Shown here piece by piece: positions 1-11,286 of a DNA stretch of 64,000 bases; positions within the stretch are counted from its first letter, which is position 1; every line of letters begins with the position of its first letter. The DNA comes from Hyaloscypha bicolor E (lineage: Eukaryota; Ascomycota; Leotiomycetes; Helotiales; Hyaloscyphaceae). The DNA lies in contig NW_020194558.1 of NCBI RefSeq assembly GCF_002865645.1, positions 2,012,014 to 2,076,013 of the forward strand, read 5' to 3'. A program made the translations under genes and the position numbers. The notes below the pieces were generated by a model. That model searched no databases. It was not told the DNA's origin and worked only from the letters and a program-made list of their open reading frames with translations.

Positions 1-1961
1 TATTACGACGCCACTACAAGGGTCTGAACGCCACACGCGATTTCAACACTCAAACTTTTCCTATACACAACCAAAAGCCTTTATTTAAACACTAAAATGA
101 TCCCTAAGAGGGGATCTATACATCAATCTATTTTTTGTGCTTTGGTGGTGCGTTGTGGTTGTAACATTAGGTGGTAAAATTGAGATCCCTGCAAGTGGCG
201 TCGTAATACTTATGGGCTGTACCTCCGTATACGACTCTGCTCATGATTGGGTCCCGGCCAACGACCATCCTCCAAATCCTGCACAAGGGTTCAAATACCC
301 GGTGCAGTACCCGACCCACCAACAGAACGAAGACGCGTCGAATGAAACTGGCTAGATTCTGATGGACCGGATTTTGGGAAAGCATTGAGACAATGACGTC
401 GAATCCAGCTCTCAAGCTCCGAGCTCTTGCTCCATCGGAAGTGTCCCGTGTCAGCGCGGTGTGAGAGTCGTGCGAACAGCCGCCAATACCCCTGTTCTTC
501 TCGATGTTAGTGACACGAAGACCTCTTTTTGCTGGTATTTCGCATTGATTAGTTCCTAGTTGACCGCTTCTTCACTCGGGAGCATACTAGCTGGGGGCTG
601 TAGAAGTCGGGGTTGTTTCGGTATGCTGCTCTTTCTTTCGTGTCTATGTTCAACTTGGGGCGAAATATCGCACCTCGCACATATCTCCAATCAAATTCTC
701 CTCTTCTCAGATGCTTTCCTATCTATCTCCGATATGCGCGTAAATCTGTTCGCGGTTTTCCTCTACTATGACAGAGAGGCGACGCTGCCCCAAAGCAGAC
801 GGTCGCCCCCATCGGATCTCAGCCCTGCTAGCGATGAGTTTGTTTGACTGTAGAATCCTCTGATTGGAGCTCTAAGAGAAGTCGGGCCGCAAAATCAGAT
901 CTGTGTTGAGGTGCGAGAAAGCAGTGGGAATGCCTACATTCTGAAGTCGACAGCCTCGTAGATAAACACGGCGAACTTATTTGATGAAGTCATGCCAATA
1001 AGAAAGGAAGGGTTTTGGAAGTAGACCAAAAGTAAGTAGTAGAACTACCGGTAAGTTGCAAGTGCATCTGTCTAATCTTTCCTCAAGCCAAGATCAGGGA
1101 TGCATGTGTACGATGGTATGCATACAGCAGCTACGGTATTTCCGAGAACTGCCACGTCCCTGTTCGAACACAGTCATATTGCATCTGCAGGTACCTGCAA
1201 TCCGGTTCCAACCCACAAAGCTCTGTTGCCCCACCGGAGAGCCACATCAGGTAGTCACAGGCGATATTGGAGGGCTCGTAAAATCTTCGGCCGATGCCGC
1301 TATCATTTTCTTGGACCTTGAGGATAGAGACCCGTGGTTGAAAGCATGGGGTGCGAGACGAGACCCCGCCATTGCACGATGTGATAGTCGACATCATCAA
1401 AGACGCTCTTCGCAAGTAAAATCTTGTTGTCGTAGAGTAATCGCTTTTCAAAGTTACACAGGGGAGAATGGATGCTCTAGAAACGGCTTTAAAATGGAGG
1501 AGCTGAGAAAAGAAGGTTTTGAGGCCTGTGCAGAACCTTCCCGGTTGCACAACGTTAGTAGTGCGGAGAGCCCGGTAGGTCTCGGATGCCAGGCCAGGGA
1601 TCAAAAGTTGAATCCAAAACAAGCTTCAAAGCATCCGCCCTTCTGCTGACTAGTCTTCGCTGACTGTACGAAGTCCTGACGAGACGAAACCTGCCGAACA
1701 GTGGCTCTGATTGGCTAGTACCGGAGCAGCGGAAACTATACAACAACTGCATTTGCCTCTAACACCCAACCCATTGTTCTCAAATCTCTTTCAACTTCCA
1801 CCTTTACTGCAAGCTCTCACTCGAGCTTTAGAGAAGCCGCTGCGACTAATAAATATTCTTGTGATTAACACAGCAATCTTGTCTCGGTCCACGGCGTAGC
1901 TTACACCGGGAAACTCAGCATTCTCTTGCGGCCAAGGCAATTGTCCAGACATCAATTTAGA
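1..1961. other. Intergenic, no gene seen
   Basis: Only short unrelated ORFs occur on both strands and none shows a recognisable domain, a conserved intron pattern or a signal peptide. The last few hundred bases are probably the promoter and 5' leader of the Zn2Cys6 gene that follows. Confidence 0.6.
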
Positions 1962-4029
1962 ATGGATGGCAGGTGTTCCAGCGGCACGGGATCTGACAGA
2001 TACTCGTCACACGAAAGTGAGGACATAATGTCTATGTTTTTCGACTTTGGATCAACAGGATCGACGCCATCGCACGACTCATCGAGTGGACAAAGTCAGA
2101 GCCAAGAGCTAGTTCAAAAAGGCGGCGTCAGAGTATCATTAGCGTGTGTACCAGTAAGTCCTCTTGACAAAGGTACCAAACGAAAGTCGACTGACCATTT
2201 ATCAGTGTCGAAGTCGTCATGTGAAATGTGGAGCGGAAACTCCCAGTTGCAGTAGATGTCTTCAAGACGACAAACCATGCTTCTATGCCAAATCTCGCAG
2301 AGGCATGAGAGATAAAAATGCTCCACAAAAACGAGCTTCGATGCGTGAGACTAGTAGAGAAAGTCCACGAAGTGGTCCTCCTTACGGTGGCGGCCATGGT
2401 GGCATCTACTCTAACGGAGGTTCTTCAACCGCTTCTTATTCCAGACCACCTTCTGATGGTTCTTTGAGCCCTACAAGCTCCATCTCGAGATTGAGCGGCA
2501 AAGGGTCAAGCACAGCACGTCTACTAGATTTATACTATAAGTAACGTACCCGCATCCCTTAAATGAATGGGGCTTTGCTAATTCCGATTAGTTTCTTCCA
2601 TAAAGCGCATCCATATCTCTTACCTCAGTACCATTTTCGCAACCGACTTCATTCTGACCCGGAGTCTCTGAAGCATCTTTTGCCAATCATGCAGTACATT
2701 GGGTCTTTGTATGCCTTGGAAGTCTCATCGGTAGAACTCTATGCTGCGGCTATGAGCCAGCTTGATGTCCCTAATTTGCCTCCGAATGGGTTCACAGTTC
2801 AGATGTTGCTCTTGACAGCTATTGCTGTTCATTGCGACGGAGAACTTGAACAAGGCCGTGCTATTCTAGATAGAGCCATATATCTCGCTCTTGACCTGCG
2901 AATGCAGTCCCGAGCATTCGCAACTATGGAGAGAGATCCCGTGCTTGCGGAATCATGGAGGAGGACGTTCTGGGGCCTGTATATCTCGGATGCATATTTT
3001 GCGGCTATGAGAAGGGCTCCCATGTTCACGTATGTTAACATATTCTTGGAACAATGGCGGGATACTAACCAGATGCACAGGTTACATTCCATCGAAGCAG
3101 ATGTCGAGATCCCGTGTGAAGAATGTGATTACGAGGGGATAATCCCCCGATCCAAAACGTTGGACGAATACGAATCTCGAGATTTTGAAGACGAGACGCC
3201 AGTCTTCTCTTCATATGCGTACCTCATCGACCTAGTCCGGATTTCGGGCTCCCTTCTTCCCTTGGACACGACGCCAAGAGAATACCTAGAATCTGCTGTA
3301 GCCAATGCAGATGCCATGCTCGTCAATTGGAAGCTCCACCTCCCAAAAGAAAAACAAAGCGTCGTCGACAAAAACGAAGAGATTGACGAAATACTCTTCC
3401 AAGCCCACAACTTCCTCCAAATACTTCTTGTCCACATCCACCGCCCCCTTTCCCGCCTCTACCATTCTCCAATCGAGAAGATCTCCCACTGCGCCCCACC
3501 ACCCCCAGACCACGACACCACAACCAACGAAGACAAATCCTACTGGCTACACACTAAAAAGACTCTTGAAGCTGCCGAAGCTGCGGTAAATCTGTACGCC
3601 CTCCCCTGCTCAATCATCAACCACACACCCCTTGGAATCTGCGGCATCGTGCTTTCAACCCTCGCCAACCTCTCCGCTTGCGCATACGTCCTCACCGGCT
3701 CAGAATGGTACAGAACACGAGATCGGATTCGGTTAGGACTCGGATGTTTGAAGACGTTCAGCGAGGTCTGGGAGGTTAGCAGACGGACGGAAAAGGAGAC
3801 GAAGCAGATTGCTAGGACTGTTTTTGCGATGCCTAGGCCCGGGATGGAGAGAGCGGGAATTTTTGGACCACCTGGTGGACTGAAGATTTGGGAGCCGGAA
3901 GTAAGGGTGCAGGATGTGACAGATCTGGCGGTGGATTGGATGGCGGGGATGGAGGAGGTGAGTTATGAGAGGCTGTTTAATGGCGTTGAGCAGGGGGTTT
4001 GGCATGGGATTGACGATGCAAGTGGGTGA
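1962..4029 (+). CDS. Zn2Cys6 fungal-type transcription factor
   Basis: A nuclear DNA-binding regulator of the fungal binuclear zinc-cluster class; target genes cannot be read from sequence. The model is four exons, 1962-2153, 2206-2540, 2592-3029 and 3081-4029, giving 637 residues; the three introns are 51-52 nt and the third has a TACTAAC branch site. The start is the ATG at 1962, because the longer reading frame upstream begins with a non-ATG codon. Splicing at 2153/2206 rebuilds the zinc cluster with cysteines near residues 62, 65, 72, 79, 82 and 89 in C-x2-C-x6-C-x6-C-x2-C-x6-C spacing. A low-complexity Ser/Gly linker follows, then an LDLYY-N-FFHKAHPYLLP segment created by the second splice, then the helical fungal-specific regulatory domain. 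Splice junctions are well supported by restored motifs; the biological role is unknown. Confidence 0.9.
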
Positions 4030-4635
4030 TAACGGCTCGTGTGGAAAATTTGTTTGATGTTTTGGGTTGGCGTTTTGTTGGGAATATAAAATTTGATATC
4101 CGGAGGCTTTGGGAATGGACTGGATTTGCTTTCTTTCCATAATTTGTTAGTTTTGTCAGGATTGAAGGAATATTTGGCACAGATAAAGCTTAAAAGCTTG
4201 GTTGTGATAAATCGTTCTCAAATGAAAAATTTAACACCTTTCAAAATTCTATGACAGACATAAGAGCTTCCGTGAATCTTGAAGGGGAGACGGGGAAGCA
4301 GATTCATATATTTGGATTTGCCTGCCACAATGCCAAGAAACTTCACATTGTTGATTACCACACTCGGAGACGGAGGTACTGCTAAGCTGCATTCAGCTAC
4401 CCACACTCCACTGATCATAGAACGAAGGAACATGACTGGCCGAAATCAGGAATGTAATCTGGAATTCCAAATATCCGGGTACCCCCAATACCCGTACACC
4501 CTCTTTAGGAAAACAGTCCAGAGTCGGTATACCAGCAGTTTGGCTTGATGCAAGGTACCAAGAATACCACTGGGCCACTTAACACCATTTCCTCCATTTA
4601 TTTGCTCCTCCACTCCTCTCCCTGAAATATTTACG
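4030..4635. other. Convergent intergenic spacer
   Basis: This lies between the 3' ends of the zinc-cluster regulator (+) and the oxidoreductase (-). I see no gene; it presumably holds both 3' UTRs. A small palindrome around two AAGCTT sites lies near 4187-4199. Confidence 0.6.
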
Positions 4636-5860
4636 TCAAGGAATAGGAAGCACAACCTTTCCCCTAACCCTGCCCTCCTCCATCTTCCTGACGGCTACTC
4701 TCCACCCCTCTCTCTCATCGAACAAACCCTGGATAGCCTCCTGCACAACAGCCTTCACTTCTCCTCTCTCCGCAAGCCTCACCACGGCCTCTAGGCAACT
4801 GGAATCGGTAACGAAAGAAACGCATGCGTAGCGTGGACCCCAGATATAGCCTTTTAGGTATCGGAGGACTTGGGTGGGGCTCCAGAGGTAGGTAATGGGC
4901 CCGCTGAGCCAACGGACATTGGTTTTGTCGCCGACGATGGTTATGTAAGTGCCTTTGGGGTGCAGGAGTTGCTCGTAGGATGAGAACAGCTCCTTTCCGC
5001 CGACGCAGTCGACTATTAGGTCATATTTTTGGTTGGATGAGATATTTGATGAGAGGGTTTGAGTGATGTCTTGGGTTGTGTAGTCGATCACTTCGTCCGC
5101 GCCGAGAGATTCGACGAATTCTGCATTTTTGGAGGAGCAGATGGCTGTTATGTGGCAGTTATAGGTTGCTTTTGCTACTGTTTGGGAATTAGAAAGACCT
5201 CAATATTATAGAGTTAGGGGCTAGCCAAAGTACTCAGAGAGCTGAGAGATCAAATTATGAGGGGCCATTGTCACGTGCAAGAGGGGAGGATGAAGACTTA
5301 CACTGGACAAGCCAAGTACCTGTACCACCTGAAGCTCCTCGGATAACTACTCTCCTCTGAGTATTTGATGCTGGAGGGAGCCATTCAAGACAAGCATACG
5401 CTGTAAGAGCTACCAGAGGAATCGATGCTGCCTCCTCGTGGGTGAAGAAACCGGGTTTCTTGGCAATTGGGTCCGTTGATGGGTCGACATTGATATACTC
5501 GCTGAAAGTGCTTTGACCGAACTAAGAGGCTTAGCAATCGTAAAATTCTTGCGGCATAAAACGAGAACACACAACGTGGAACAGTAAACCAAATATATCA
5601 TCGCCCTCGGCCCATCCTTTCACGCCCGAGCCAACCGATACTACAGTACCTGAGAAATCTTTCCCCATCCCCTTATCTCCTGCTACCACGGCAATTAATC
5701 CTGATCTCCATAGCTGGATATCACAAGGATTGATTGACGCAGCGTGAACCTTGACAAGGATCTCGTTCGTTGGGAGAGGAAGTACTTCCTTCTCCAAGAG
5801 CTCCAAGTCACCGCCAAGGCTGCTGAAACGAAGAGCCTTATTAATCATTGGCAGAACCAT
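4636..5860 (-). CDS. Zinc-independent MDR oxidoreductase (quinone oxidoreductase-like)
   Basis: A medium-chain dehydrogenase/reductase predicted to use NAD(P)H to reduce a quinone, enone or similar carbonyl; the substrate cannot be read. Three exons on the minus strand, 5860-5576, 5521-5302 and 5177-4636, give 348 residues, the usual size for the family. Introns are 54 and 124 nt; the second joins WLVQ to LAKATYN. The N-terminal GroES-like half contains ASINPCDIQLWRSG and KDFSGTVVSVGSG. The cofactor-binding fold has the glycine-rich GASGGTGTWLVQLAK segment, followed by SLGADEVIDYT, a family hallmark. I see no structural-zinc cysteine cluster, which argues against a classical alcohol dehydrogenase. 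The start at 5860 gives MVLPMINKALRF; an upstream in-frame ATG exists but adds a poorly conserved-looking leader. It is divergent from the importin gene with about 246 bp between start codons. Confidence 0.88.
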
Positions 5861-6106
5861 TTTGAATAGGAGGTAATAAGATTGAGAAGTCGAATGAGCT
5901 ACACTCAGCTTCGAATTGAAATAACTTGCCCCCATTGAATCTCGTATGTGGATAATATGTCCGGGGAGGAAACAAGGTTGAGACCCTTGTAAAAGAAGTG
6001 GGTCTGTCCACAGCCTCGCGTGTCTCGCATCAGATACTTTTTGACAACACCACAACCAAGAATATACAACCTCAACTTCATTCGCTCATTTGGGACACGC
6101 TCAGCC
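5861..6106. promoter_or_regulatory. Divergent promoter between oxidoreductase and importin genes
   Basis: The 246 bp between two ATGs on opposite strands must hold both 5' leaders and core promoters. I cannot identify a specific factor site with confidence. Confidence 0.5.
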
Positions 6107-9100
6107 ATGTCTTTTGCAATCGAAGTGCCCGGGGAGGCAGCTCCTCTCACGCCGCAGCAGGTCTATTTAGCCCTCCAGTCTGCCAGCTCTTCCCAACAGC
6201 TCAGCATCCAGACTGGCACGCAACAGCTTCAGACATGGGAGACACAGAGGGGATACTACCCTCTGTTGCAAGTATGCTGCCTTCCTAAGTCCCCAAAAAG
6301 TGAACGGAAGCTGACATATTCTTTACAGGCAGTCTACCTCGACAAGACCTTGCCCTCTGAAATCCGATACCTAGCCATTATCCAACTGAAAAATGGCATC
6401 GACAAATACTGGCGAAAAACTGCTACGAACGCTATCCAACCGGAAGAAAAGGCTCAGATGCGTTCACAATTACTGGATGGCGGAATAAGAGAGGTCGAAA
6501 CAAATCTTGCTCTGCAAAATGCCCTGGTCGTGGCCAAGGTTGTTCGCATTGACTATCCCTTGGATTGGCCCGACGTTCTGACGAGTTTGATCAAAATCCT
6601 GCGAACCGTCAACCATACAAATCAATTACAACTACGAAGGGGCATGTTAATCTTGCTGCAAGTAATCAAGGAATTGTCCACGGCGCGGTTACGCACTTCC
6701 CAGATCCGTCTACAATCTGTTGCACCTGAGATCGTCTTCCTACTGAATGAAATTTATACAGAGAAAGTTGCAACTTGGGTCGGGTTCTTCAATGGGAATG
6801 GAGATGATGAAGGAGGAGCTATGGACGCCATGGAAAATAGCTTGTTTGCTATCAAGATTCTTCGAAGGCTTCTAATTGCTGGCTATGAGTATCCCAATCA
6901 CTCAAAGGACGTTCAGCAGCTATGGGAACACTCTCAACATCAGTTTGGACAATTTCTGGACATGGTCTCACATGACCCCCCGGTATTGGTATCCCCCGCA
7001 AAGGACTTGGTGGAGAAACATCTAGTCCAGTTCTCAAAGCTACATGCTCAGATGGCTAACTCTCATCCTGCGGCGTTTGCGCTTTTACCCAGCTCCTTGG
7101 ATCTGGTGCGAGCATACTGGGGTCTAGTGGCCAAGTTTGGACAGTTATATGGATCTGAAAGCCAGGATTTCAGCTCCAAAACTCGAAGAGATGACACGGA
7201 CAAAGATGAGAGACCAGTTATGGAGAAGCTCTGCTTGAAGGGTCTGAATATCTTGCGAGCTTGCTTAAAGATGGTCTTCAGCCCAGTGCAGTCGTTCAAG
7301 TACAAGACGCCTGAAGTCAAAGTAGAACAACAAGAGGCTGTGGCGTTAGTCAAGACGCAGCTTCTCACTGATGAGCTCGTTGGTCAGGTGGCAAGCGTGA
7401 TCGTGACAAAGTTTTTCGTCTTCCGCCAAGTTGATCTAGAAGCTTGGGAAGAAGATGCAGACGAATGGGAGGTCAGAGAGGAAGGTGGTGGTGATACTTG
7501 GGAATTCGAAGTCAGACCATGCTCAGAAAAACTGTTCATGGACCTCGTCATAAACTTCAAGCATCTCTTGGTCCAGCCCCTGCTCTCGTTCTTCCAGTCT
7601 GTGGCAAGGACCAATGAAAGCACGGTGGTCACCAAGGATGCTGTCTACACTGCAATGGGTCTTTCGGCACCTGTTGTATTCCAAAGTTTCGATTTCGATT
7701 CGTTCCTCAGGTCAACTCTGGTCAACGACGTTCAGCAGACAGGTCCTGGATACAAGGTACTGCGTCGAAGAATCGCGATTCTTCTCGGTCAGTGGATTAC
7801 AATCAAAGTTTCTGAGGAGAACCGACCACTTGTGTACCAGATTTTCCAGCACCTGTTGGAGAGGGAAGATGAGACGAATGATCATGTGGTTCGTATCACC
7901 GCTGCGCGACAATTCAAAGCTGTTTGCGATGACTTCAGCTTTGACCCCGATGGGTTTCTTCCATATGCTCAAGATATCTTACATAAGCTTCTGCAGTTAA
8001 TGGAGGAGGTGACCACTGAAATCAGGATGCCGATTCTTGACACAATCAGAGCTATCGCTGTGCGCCTGGAGCATCGAATCTCTCAATTCGCCGACGAGAT
8101 TGTTTCGATACTACCATCCCTCTGGGAAAGCTCTGGCGAAGAGCATCTTATCAAGCAGGCTATTCTCACCCTCATGTCAACATTAGTGACAGCCATGAAG
8201 GAACAGGCTCAGAGGTACCACGCAATGATTCTACCCCTTATTCAGCGAGCCGTCGAGCCAGGTTCGGAGATGCAGGTTTACCTCATGGAAGAAGCACTAG
8301 ATCTGTGGTTGACCATCCTCACTCAGACGCCGTCCCCTGCCAGTCCTGAGGTGTTAACACTAGCCGAATGTACATTTCCTCTACTGGAAATCGGATCAGA
8401 CAACCTTCGAAATGTCCTGAATATAGTTGATTCCTATATTCTGCTTGCTCCAGAAGCTATGCTAGACAATGCTGTCCGACCAAGACTCTTCGCTTATATG
8501 ACAAATTTGCTTGGGGTTAGCAAGAGGGAGCTTGCTGGTCTGGTTACTGCAATTGTCGAGAACATGGTTCGGACAGCTGAGGCATTAGGAGGCTCGAACG
8601 GTGTTACACAGGTCGCTAAAGATCTCCATGAAAGCGGCTATACCGAAAAGATTTTCGAAGGTCTCCGAGATGCCTGGGAAGCACATCAAACAATTGGACC
8701 TGGTAGGAGATACCCTAAGCTTGACGATGTTGTCGAAACCGACTACTTTACCATCCTTGCACGCGTAGCACTCGCTGATCCATCGGTCTTCGTCACCGTC
8801 ATGTCATCTGTTGGAGATGTTACTGAAGTCTGGAGATGGCTCAGCACAGAATGGTTCCGCCATTTCGACAGCATGGCAAATATCGATCGCCAGAAGCTCT
8901 CGTGTCTGGCTCTCACTCGTCTTCTCGAATTATCACCACCTATGACACCCATTATTCTTGAGCGCTTGCAAGATTACTTTGCCATGTGGGCGTCTGTCAT
9001 CAGTGAGATGATTGGCGGCCGAGATGATGGTGGTGATAACCTCATTTGGCTTGCCAATGAAGGAAACGAATTCGAAGGCCCAGAAGACGTGCGGAGAAGA

Positions 9101-9307
9101 CTTCATGCTGGCCGTGACCCGGTCCATACCATCCATACGTTTAATTTCGTGAAGGAAATATTGGGACAGATGGTTATCATTTGTGGTGGAGAGGAAGCAT
9201 TTCAGAGAGATTGGGTGGTAAACGTGGATAAAGATGTCCTTGCTGGATTCCAGGACCTGGGGACGAAGAAAAACGACTCAGCGGCTTTTTGGCAGCCACA
9301 GGAGTGA
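6107..9307 (+). CDS. Importin-11/Kap120-type karyopherin beta
   Basis: A HEAT-repeat nuclear transport receptor expected to bind Ran-GTP through an N-terminal importin-beta domain and to carry cargo into the nucleus; yeast Kap120 acts in ribosome-subunit and protein transport. Two exons, 6107-6271 and 6329-9307, are split by a 57-nt intron (GTATGC donor, CTGAC branch, TTACAG acceptor) whose removal joins PLLQ to AVYLDKTLPSEIRYLA. The product is 1047 residues, against about 1030 for Kap120. The N-terminal segment with IRYLAIIQLKNGIDKYW is the usual importin-beta N-terminal motif, and LDWPDVL is typical of this subfamily. The start at 6107 (MSFAIEVPGEA) was chosen over the in-frame ATG at 6020, which adds 29 residues without family character. 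The rest is alpha-helical repeat with an acidic insert near EAWEEDADEWEVREEGG. Confidence 0.92.
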   Translation: MSFAIEVPGEAAPLTPQQVYLALQSASSSQQLSIQTGTQQLQTWETQRGYYPLLQVCCLPKSPKSERKLTYSLQAVYLDKTLPSEIRYLAIIQLKNGIDKYWRKTATNAIQPEEKAQMRSQLLDGGIREVETNLALQNALVVAKVVRIDYPLDWPDVLTSLIKILRTVNHTNQLQLRRGMLILLQVIKELSTARLRTSQIRLQSVAPEIVFLLNEIYTEKVATWVGFFNGNGDDEGGAMDAMENSLFAIKILRRLLIAGYEYPNHSKDVQQLWEHSQHQFGQFLDMVSHDPPVLVSPAKDLVEKHLVQFSKLHAQMANSHPAAFALLPSSLDLVRAYWGLVAKFGQLYGSESQDFSSKTRRDDTDKDERPVMEKLCLKGLNILRACLKMVFSPVQSFKYKTPEVKVEQQEAVALVKTQLLTDELVGQVASVIVTKFFVFRQVDLEAWEEDADEWEVREEGGGDTWEFEVRPCSEKLFMDLVINFKHLLVQPLLSFFQSVARTNESTVVTKDAVYTAMGLSAPVVFQSFDFDSFLRSTLVNDVQQTGPGYKVLRRRIAILLGQWITIKVSEENRPLVYQIFQHLLEREDETNDHVVRITAARQFKAVCDDFSFDPDGFLPYAQDILHKLLQLMEEVTTEIRMPILDTIRAIAVRLEHRISQFADEIVSILPSLWESSGEEHLIKQAILTLMSTLVTAMKEQAQRYHAMILPLIQRAVEPGSEMQVYLMEEALDLWLTILTQTPSPASPEVLTLAECTFPLLEIGSDNLRNVLNIVDSYILLAPEAMLDNAVRPRLFAYMTNLLGVSKRELAGLVTAIVENMVRTAEALGGSNGVTQVAKDLHESGYTEKIFEGLRDAWEAHQTIGPGRRYPKLDDVVETDYFTILARVALADPSVFVTVMSSVGDVTEVWRWLSTEWFRHFDSMANIDRQKLSCLALTRLLELSPPMTPIILERLQDYFAMWASVISEMIGGRDDGGDNLIWLANEGNEFEGPEDVRRRLHAGRDPVHTIHTFNFVKEILGQMVIICGGEEAFQRDWVVNVDKDVLAGFQDLGTKKNDSAAFWQPQE

Positions 9308-11286
9308 GGTTGATGGATATGGATAATGGTAGATGCGATAGATGATTACGATACCCTTACGAACATCACGATTCCCCCTATTTCACGAATCACTCCCCCT
9401 GGGCGCCATTGAACCCTCAGTGTCCCAAGTAGCGCATCCTTTCAAACGCACCTTGACTTTGAATTCTGGTTTCTCTTCTTCTCTGTCTTGGCAACGGTTC
9501 TACTTTCACCTCCCAAAACTGGAATCGGCAAAGTTGCCTGTATCTACGAGTTTCTACTGTATCATTGTTGAATAGAGACCTTCAAGCTCGCGAACTAAGC
9601 AAGAACGGACTGGCCGAGGCAGCCTTGGTCTGGGGTGGCGAGTTGCTCTTGGTTAATGTTTTACTCAATAGGCTCTGCTTTCTTCAAATCGACCATGGGA
9701 TGAGTGCTTATGTGCTCAGCAACAGACCCAGACGTTAACCTAGTCAGGTTCTTCCCTACGGAAGTCCAATTCGATGGCTGTCCTTGGATGGCGAAAGACG
9801 GGCTACCTTTTTATCAAAAATAAAACCAACATTGTCATCTGGGAAGTTTTGTTGTCAGCGCTTAGTTTCTTAAAGCTACAGTGCTCTTGGTCTGCTATTG
9901 TCAATTCATTTGAGGGTCAAGAATCTGCCCCGGATTCCTGTCAGCTACCACAACGTTCAGTCAATCCAGCCCCTTGATGATTATGACCCCGTCTAGATTC
10001 AGGGATCAAAGTCGCTTCCTTACGGGTGTAGAGTCGGTTCTGGAAGGTGTGAATTGGTGAGGATACCAGTCCTTGACGGTGGCCCATCCAATTGAATCAT
10101 CATGAATATGATCCAAGGAAGTGCATTGGCCGTCTCGACACATGGGATTCATTGCATGTGAATAACAGCGCATTTGCAAGCCGGGTGAATTTCAATGTTC
10201 TTGGTGATCCAGCCGAGCGACCGAACCACGATAGTGCTACTGGTTCAAGCCACGAGCAACCCCTTGTTTCTAGGTTACTTGTATGGCGGGGCTGGGCAAG
10301 AACGCATGACCATTGCACAAAGAAGAAGGTTGTTCAAATAAGGTACAGATAAGCCATCCTGGGCGCATGCATGACATTCACGACTGCCGAAGTTGAGGTG
10401 CCAATAAGTGCCACGATCCCCTAGCGGATTTTGAGGCTATCTCGTAGTGACCTACCAGATTTGTCTCCATGCCAGACTCAACAGCCGCGTAACTAGGACT
10501 GTTCGGCTTTTTGCAGTGTCTGGACACCTTCAATTCAAAACGAGTGATATTCCGCACGGGAATCTCTCCCCTTTAAGTTGATTGCAATTGTCCTCGCCGA
10601 TCTTTGCTTGATGTACTCCAATATCACCCGCCTGCCTATTCCAGGGGACCCTTGCGACTGTACCTCCTCGGGTTGAACTCCGGTTTCGACTGCTGCATCA
10701 TGTCACTTCATTCAATGTAACCTTTCAGGTGGAAGCTATCTCCAAAAATTTATTAGTCTTCCTTTACAACGCGAAGATTGACTGGCTTTAACACAAGTGT
10801 GAGAAGATGTCGTCCGAGAAATCCAATTTAACAAATCATGTCTGACCTACAACATTATTGATCTCCGTTATTAGAACTGGGCTCGGATTAATGGTTGGAC
10901 CGGGAATTGTTCAAAGGCATAGGTCATGTTGAGGTTGATGGCACCCGACTAAGCGTGCTTCTGCACCAAGTAGCGTTTATCTCTATCTCTGAAGATTCCA
11001 TACCAGGGTGAAGACAGATTATGGAGGTGCGGGATGCGAAGTGTGGTTATCTTGCTTCTTGCACTTATCCCCTGCTTCTGAATGGCATGCTGCTGGGCCC
11101 GCTATCAAGTGAACCAAGATTGGACAGAAACTGGTCATTCCCTTGGCCATGGCTGATCTTGTGGTGGGAACTTCCCAAATGTAAGAGGAACTGCCGATAT
11201 ATTGTGCAGATATCACCTCTTTCATCCTGTAGCAATTGTTTTTGTAAACAATCGATTTCCAATAGCTTCAATACTGCCACTCAAGG
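9308..11286. other. Long intergenic region upstream of ferric reductase
   Basis: Nearly 2 kb without a supported gene; ORFs are short and mutually exclusive. HGATAR-type sites, the consensus bound by fungal iron-responsive GATA repressors, occur at 10347-10353 (AGATAAG, plus), 10977-10982 and 11047-11052 (both AGATAA on the minus strand). Such sites arise about once per 340 bp by chance, so this is only suggestive. Confidence 0.5.

Noticed and set aside
1056..1649. 197-codon open frame on the plus strand
   Set aside because: Begins without a good context, overlaps an equally long ORF on the other strand, and shows no domain or family-like motif.
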